DNA of 9,046 bases from Candidatus Poribacteria bacterium (GTDB lineage: Bacteria > Poribacteria > DTPJ01), in NCBI GenBank assembly GCA_011334435.1, contig DTPJ01000779.1:1-9046 (forward strand), in the 5' to 3' direction. The translations under genes and the position numbers were made by a program. A model generated the notes under the pieces. The model worked only from the letters and a program-made list of their open reading frames with translations. It was not told where the DNA came from and did no database searches. Positions 5,708 through 9,046 of the stretch are shown in pieces; position 1 is the first letter of the stretch; the number at the start of each line of letters is the position of its first letter.

Positions 5708-8257
5708 TTAAAAGGATATTTTCACTGTTTTTATCTCATGTTTATCAATTTGCAGATGTATTGAACCGTCTTCATCAATTTTAAGCTCACCATCAGTCAA
5801 TTCTTCTTCATTTAGATTGGTGAGTTTTGCTGATTTAGCATGTTTGAAAGCTCGGATTATGCCATCAACTGCTTTATCCGTAATATTGTAAAATCTTAAT
5901 ATTAGACCATCGCCTAATTCTGATTTTTTTAATGCTGTGACCATCAAATTAGATGGCTCAACGGATATAAAACTCATATAAGGCGGAAGTTTTTGACAAC
6001 TATTTTTTTTAGAGAATACTCCATGAATGGTTCTCATAGAAGTGTTATGTTCGTAAGCGTGGCGATGAATTCCAGCGGAGAACCAATTTCCTTTATGTCC
6101 CACTAATGAATAAGAAAAGGTATGAATGCCATAACATTGTGCGTCTGGAATTGCCTTATCGCTATGCAAATAAAGACCATTTCTTGACAATACTCCTACA
6201 CAACGTAGCAAAGTTAAATAGATTATCCAACCGTTTTTACTCTTATGTGCGGAATATTCGTGAAGCCCTTTATTAATTATCGCAAGACCTTTTCCATTAT
6301 CGCTAACATCCAAGAAAGCAGATTGATAGTTATTCATAATAGACTCTTGCGTCCATTTAGTATTTGGTTTTATCGGCTCATTTCGTCTTTTAAGAACCTC
6401 AAAATGTCCTTCTACGTTGATTGTGTCTGTCTTTATCTCTGCTGGAAAGGCGACCCTTAATCTGTGATCTTCCACTTTATTTTCAAATATAGTAACAAAG
6501 TCAATTCTTGGAATGCTCTCATATATAGTCATCTTTACTATAAATGGGCAAGACATTTTTGCAGATGTTCTGTTCTCTCCATCTTTTGTAATCGCTTTGG
6601 GCAAGTTTACAGAAAACTTGATCTCCATTGTAGCTTTAACCGCTCCATTTTCTATCAGTTTGATGTCTGCCTTTGCTGTTTTATTCGTTATAATTTTTGA
6701 ATGTTTCACGTGAGCGTAGTCAAAAGCATCTCCAGCGTCATCTCTATCTTCATAAAGGTTGCATTCTTTATATTCTATTCCAGCTAACTTGTCTAATATA
6801 TCTAATGTCCCGTTAGCATTAATCCTGATCCTATAAAAGCGATTTTCCATGGTTCTTGAAGCTATCTTTATATGGGATTCTGACTTGATATTTTCTTCGG
6901 GAGAGGAACTCAGATAAAAAGTCGCATAGCCCAATGGCGGAATTTTCGCTTGAAATGCAAGTAAAGCGGTATCATCATCAAACGTAATTTGAGAAGGCAC
7001 AATATTGCCATTGTGATCTTTTATGACTGGATTTTCTGGTATATTTGAGATAGGAATCTCAGTGATAACAGGGTCTGATCTTTGCCAACATAATGGATTA
7101 AATACAACAATAGGATAGCCAATGTTTGTATCTAAGTCAATATTCTCTGCTATTTGTTTTAAGGAAGTGTATGTTATATCCTCGCCGATCTGATTGACCC
7201 ATTCGTATCTGACCATATCCTCACGATGAACTTCATCAATACAGCATCCGCGAATATTATTATGAGAATGATTTTTCAAAAGTTCCTTCCACGCATAATG
7301 CAAAAAGACTTTTGGATAAGTGCTATTAGAAATTAACCAATTCAATGAACTAAAAGGCTCTGCCCATTTCTCAAGCAATATTTGAGCCATCTCATTCATT
7401 TGTTTGAGATAAATTCTTGATGAAATAACCCCAGTCATTAAAGGACAACTTCCCTTTAACTCTCCTCTGTGTTCGCCAAAGTTCGTCCTCTGCGATTTTA
7501 TATGCTCAACATAATCTTCAAGTCCACATTGCATTATATCTATGTTTTCCAACTTCTCATTTATATATTCTATTTTTTCTATTAGATCAGGTTTTAGTTC
7601 GTTAAGATTTTTGTCTGCATTAAGCAATATAATTTTTGACTGATTTTTTATATTTTCCTTGTGGACGTTGGCACAAAAATTTTCTGCATTAAGATCGTCA
7701 ATGTCAAAGTTGTCAATTTTCTGATGGACAGCAAGCACGCTATTTTTGTCATCAGGAGAAATCCATATAAATTCATCATCTAAGATTTCGCCTTCATCGT
7801 CTAATCCACGAGTAAATACAACAGATTCTATGCCAAATCCTCGCATGATCTGCGGCAATTGTGAAAACAAACCCAAAGAATCAGGGATATACCCTATCTT
7901 TGTCACTCTTCCTGCTAACTCACCAACCATAAAACCGAACATAAGGTTGCGTATTATTGATTCAGGGCTGACCAATAAAATATCTGCTAATGAATACCAT
8001 GGACCTACATCTATTTTTCCTTTCTGGATTAACCTTTTTAGCTCCTTCTCCATCTCTGGACGTATTTCAAGGTAATCCTCAATAGATACAGATTGACCAC
8101 CAAAACTAAAACTCTTATATCTATTGTCATTATTTAAGATTTGGATTAGTCTATCAATACATTTTACAAGCTTAATTCTGTTTTGTTGAAATGGACTATC
8201 CCAAGCGCGATCCCAATGAATGCTGGGGATAATAAAAACCTTATAGCTATTTTCCAC
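5708..8257 (-). CDS. Glycoside hydrolase family 38 alpha-mannosidase (MngB-like)
   Basis: An 849-aa retaining alpha-mannosidase homologue, near the size of the E. coli 2-O-mannosylglycerate hydrolase MngB. The catalytic barrel starts at IHWDRAW (13-19), where His14 and Asp16 match the zinc ligands. It continues with GGQSVSIEDYLEIRPE (53-68), VGPWYSLAD (84-92) and the nucleophile region YIPDSLG (123-129), with Asp126. GVISSRIYLKQMNEMAQ (276-292) opens the helical middle domain, ending in NHSHNNIRGC (329-338) and IDEVHRED (340-347). His332 fits the fourth zinc ligand. The next residue, Asp in the family, is Asn333 here. The C-terminal beta-sandwich runs from about 375 to 849. No signal peptide is seen, so it is probably cytosolic. 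The start is GTG at 8257 with AAAGAGG 6 bases upstream, and an in-frame TAA (8281-8279) blocks any earlier start. It lies 21 bases after the phosphatase gene, in the same frame, suggesting co-transcription. The natural substrate is unknown. Confidence 0.87.
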   Translation of the reverse strand: MENSYKVFIIPSIHWDRAWDSPFQQNRIKLVKCIDRLIQILNNDNRYKSFSFGGQSVSIEDYLEIRPEMEKELKRLIQKGKIDVGPWYSLADILLVSPESIIRNLMFGFMVGELAGRVTKIGYIPDSLGLFSQLPQIMRGFGIESVVFTRGLDDEGEILDDEFIWISPDDKNSVLAVHQKIDNFDIDDLNAENFCANVHKENIKNQSKIILLNADKNLNELKPDLIEKIEYINEKLENIDIMQCGLEDYVEHIKSQRTNFGEHRGELKGSCPLMTGVISSRIYLKQMNEMAQILLEKWAEPFSSLNWLISNSTYPKVFLHYAWKELLKNHSHNNIRGCCIDEVHREDMVRYEWVNQIGEDITYTSLKQIAENIDLDTNIGYPIVVFNPLCWQRSDPVITEIPISNIPENPVIKDHNGNIVPSQITFDDDTALLAFQAKIPPLGYATFYLSSSPEENIKSESHIKIASRTMENRFYRIRINANGTLDILDKLAGIEYKECNLYEDRDDAGDAFDYAHVKHSKIITNKTAKADIKLIENGAVKATMEIKFSVNLPKAITKDGENRTSAKMSCPFIVKMTIYESIPRIDFVTIFENKVEDHRLRVAFPAEIKTDTINVEGHFEVLKRRNEPIKPNTKWTQESIMNNYQSAFLDVSDNGKGLAIINKGLHEYSAHKSKNGWIIYLTLLRCVGVLSRNGLYLHSDKAIPDAQCYGIHTFSYSLVGHKGNWFSAGIHRHAYEHNTSMRTIHGVFSKKNSCQKLPPYMSFISVEPSNLMVTALKKSELGDGLILRFYNITDKAVDGIIRAFKHAKSAKLTNLNEEELTDGELKIDEDGSIHLQIDKHEIKTVKISF

Positions 8258-8278
8258 TATTTGCCTCTTTTCTGCATT

Positions 8279-9046
8279 TTAGCTGTCGTGCATCTTAAAG
8301 ATCATAAGCGTCATGTCATCATATTGAATTGAATTTCCCATAAATTCGTTTAATTCTTTGCATACATAATTGATAATTTCATCGGGAGATAAATTTAGAT
8401 TTCTTAATACTATATCAATTAACCTCTCCTCGCTAAAAATGAGTTCTTCGGTATTCATAGATTCAATTATGCCATCAGTGTAAAAAACGACAATATCATT
8501 AGGTTCAAGTTTGATCTTTGCCTCATCATAATGAAAATCGTCTAATATTCCACAAGGAATTCCGCCTCCATTTGATAAATTATACAAACTTCCGTCTTGT
8601 TTAAATAAGATAGGATAATTATGTCCTGCGTTGCTGAATACCATCTCACCATTCTGGGGATTTAGATTGGCATAAAACAACGTTACAAACCTATGTTCTT
8701 CTATAAGTTGACAAATTGGACAAAGAGCGGAATTGACCCTTTGTATTATCTCTTTTGGTGGATAACGATCTTCGGAACATCTCCTAATGGAAGCTTGAAC
8801 ATTAGCCATGAGTAAAGCGGCGGGCATACCTTTGCCAGAGACATCGCCAATAGCGATACCGACATTTCCAGAAGATAAGGTTATAATATCGTGGTAATCT
8901 CCGCCGACATATTTTGCAGGTTGATTGAATATGGCAACATCAAAGCCATTAATTTCTGGAATCTGTTGAGGCAAAAGCGTTTGCTGAATTTTCCTTGCTA
9001 TTTCAATTTCCTTCTCCAAACGGCGATGAAATAAGATATTTTCATC
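8279..9046 (-). CDS. SpoIIE/RsbU-type PP2C serine phosphatase, 5' end outside window
   Basis: The C-terminal 255 residues of a PPM/PP2C-like protein phosphatase of the SpoIIE/RsbU group. These often dephosphorylate an anti-sigma-factor antagonist to switch on a stress or developmental sigma factor. The frame stays open to the right edge with the residues DENILFHRR before the TTG-coded Leu, so the true start and any sensor domain (GAF, PAS, HAMP or receiver) lie outside. The coiled-coil linker LEKEIEIARKIQQTLLP (10-26) is typical for the phosphatase module attached to sensors. Metal-binding motifs are GGDYHD (48-53; Asp50, Asp53), IGDVSGKGMPAALLMA (66-81; Asp68), YTDG (189-192; Asp191) and DDMTLMI (243-249). 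All the acidic ligands are present, so it should be catalytically competent. It ends 21 bases before the GTG of the GH38 gene and probably shares a transcript with it. No anti-sigma or antagonist gene is in the window. Confidence 0.92.
   Translation of the reverse strand, partial: DENILFHRRLEKEIEIARKIQQTLLPQQIPEINGFDVAIFNQPAKYVGGDYHDIITLSSGNVGIAIGDVSGKGMPAALLMANVQASIRRCSEDRYPPKEIIQRVNSALCPICQLIEEHRFVTLFYANLNPQNGEMVFSNAGHNYPILFKQDGSLYNLSNGGGIPCGILDDFHYDEAKIKLEPNDIVVFYTDGIIESMNTEELIFSEERLIDIVLRNLNLSPDEIINYVCKELNEFMGNSIQYDDMTLMIFKMHDS

Noticed and set aside
7746..8075. Plus-strand open frame of 109 codons inside the GH38 gene
   Set aside because: It lies wholly antisense to the well-supported catalytic domain of the mannosidase, its protein is low-complexity and Ser/Pro/Ile-rich, and no known domain is recognisable.

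Overview
The window looks like bacterial chromosome from a low-GC organism. Genes are tightly packed, start sites carry Shine-Dalgarno motifs, and the bacterial housekeeping cluster tmk-holB-ricT (yaaT) is present in the order known from Firmicutes. I cannot name the organism. A Firmicute or a poorly sampled low-GC candidate phylum would both fit. No rRNA, tRNA, CRISPR array or insertion sequence is visible, and no gene-free stretch exceeds about 110 bases.

Layout: two plus-strand genes occupy 21-1860. They encode a Gfo/Idh/MocA-family oxidoreductase and a GH46-like chitosanase/lysozyme-fold hydrolase. They converge on a block of six minus-strand genes. Read in transcription order from the right edge, these are a SpoIIE/RsbU-type PP2C phosphatase (5' end outside the window), a GH38 alpha-mannosidase, alanine racemase (alr), thymidylate kinase (tmk), the DNA polymerase III delta-prime subunit (holB) and the RicT/YaaT iron-sulfur protein (ricT). 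The two plus-strand genes look more GC-rich (about 35-55% per 60-base line counted by eye) than the minus-strand genes (about 28-40%).

Functionally the minus-strand block splits into two units. PP2C-GH38-alr covers a signalling phosphatase, glycan breakdown and D-alanine supply for peptidoglycan. tmk-holB-ricT covers dTTP supply, the clamp loader and RNA-processing/Fe-S functions. A strong sigma70/sigmaA-like promoter (TTGACA, 17 bp, TATTAT) overlaps the alr stop codon and would launch tmk-holB-ricT independently. A 17-bp perfect inverted repeat lies close to its predicted start point. In the plus-strand pair, the spacer between the genes holds two SD-like motifs and an anti-SD motif that could pair with either one.

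I see no convincing new multi-gene system. The points most worth checking are the promoter with its inverted repeat, the possible switch between the plus-strand genes, the oxidoreductase without the usual active-site lysine, and the mannosidase with an Asp-to-Asn change next to its metal-binding histidine.
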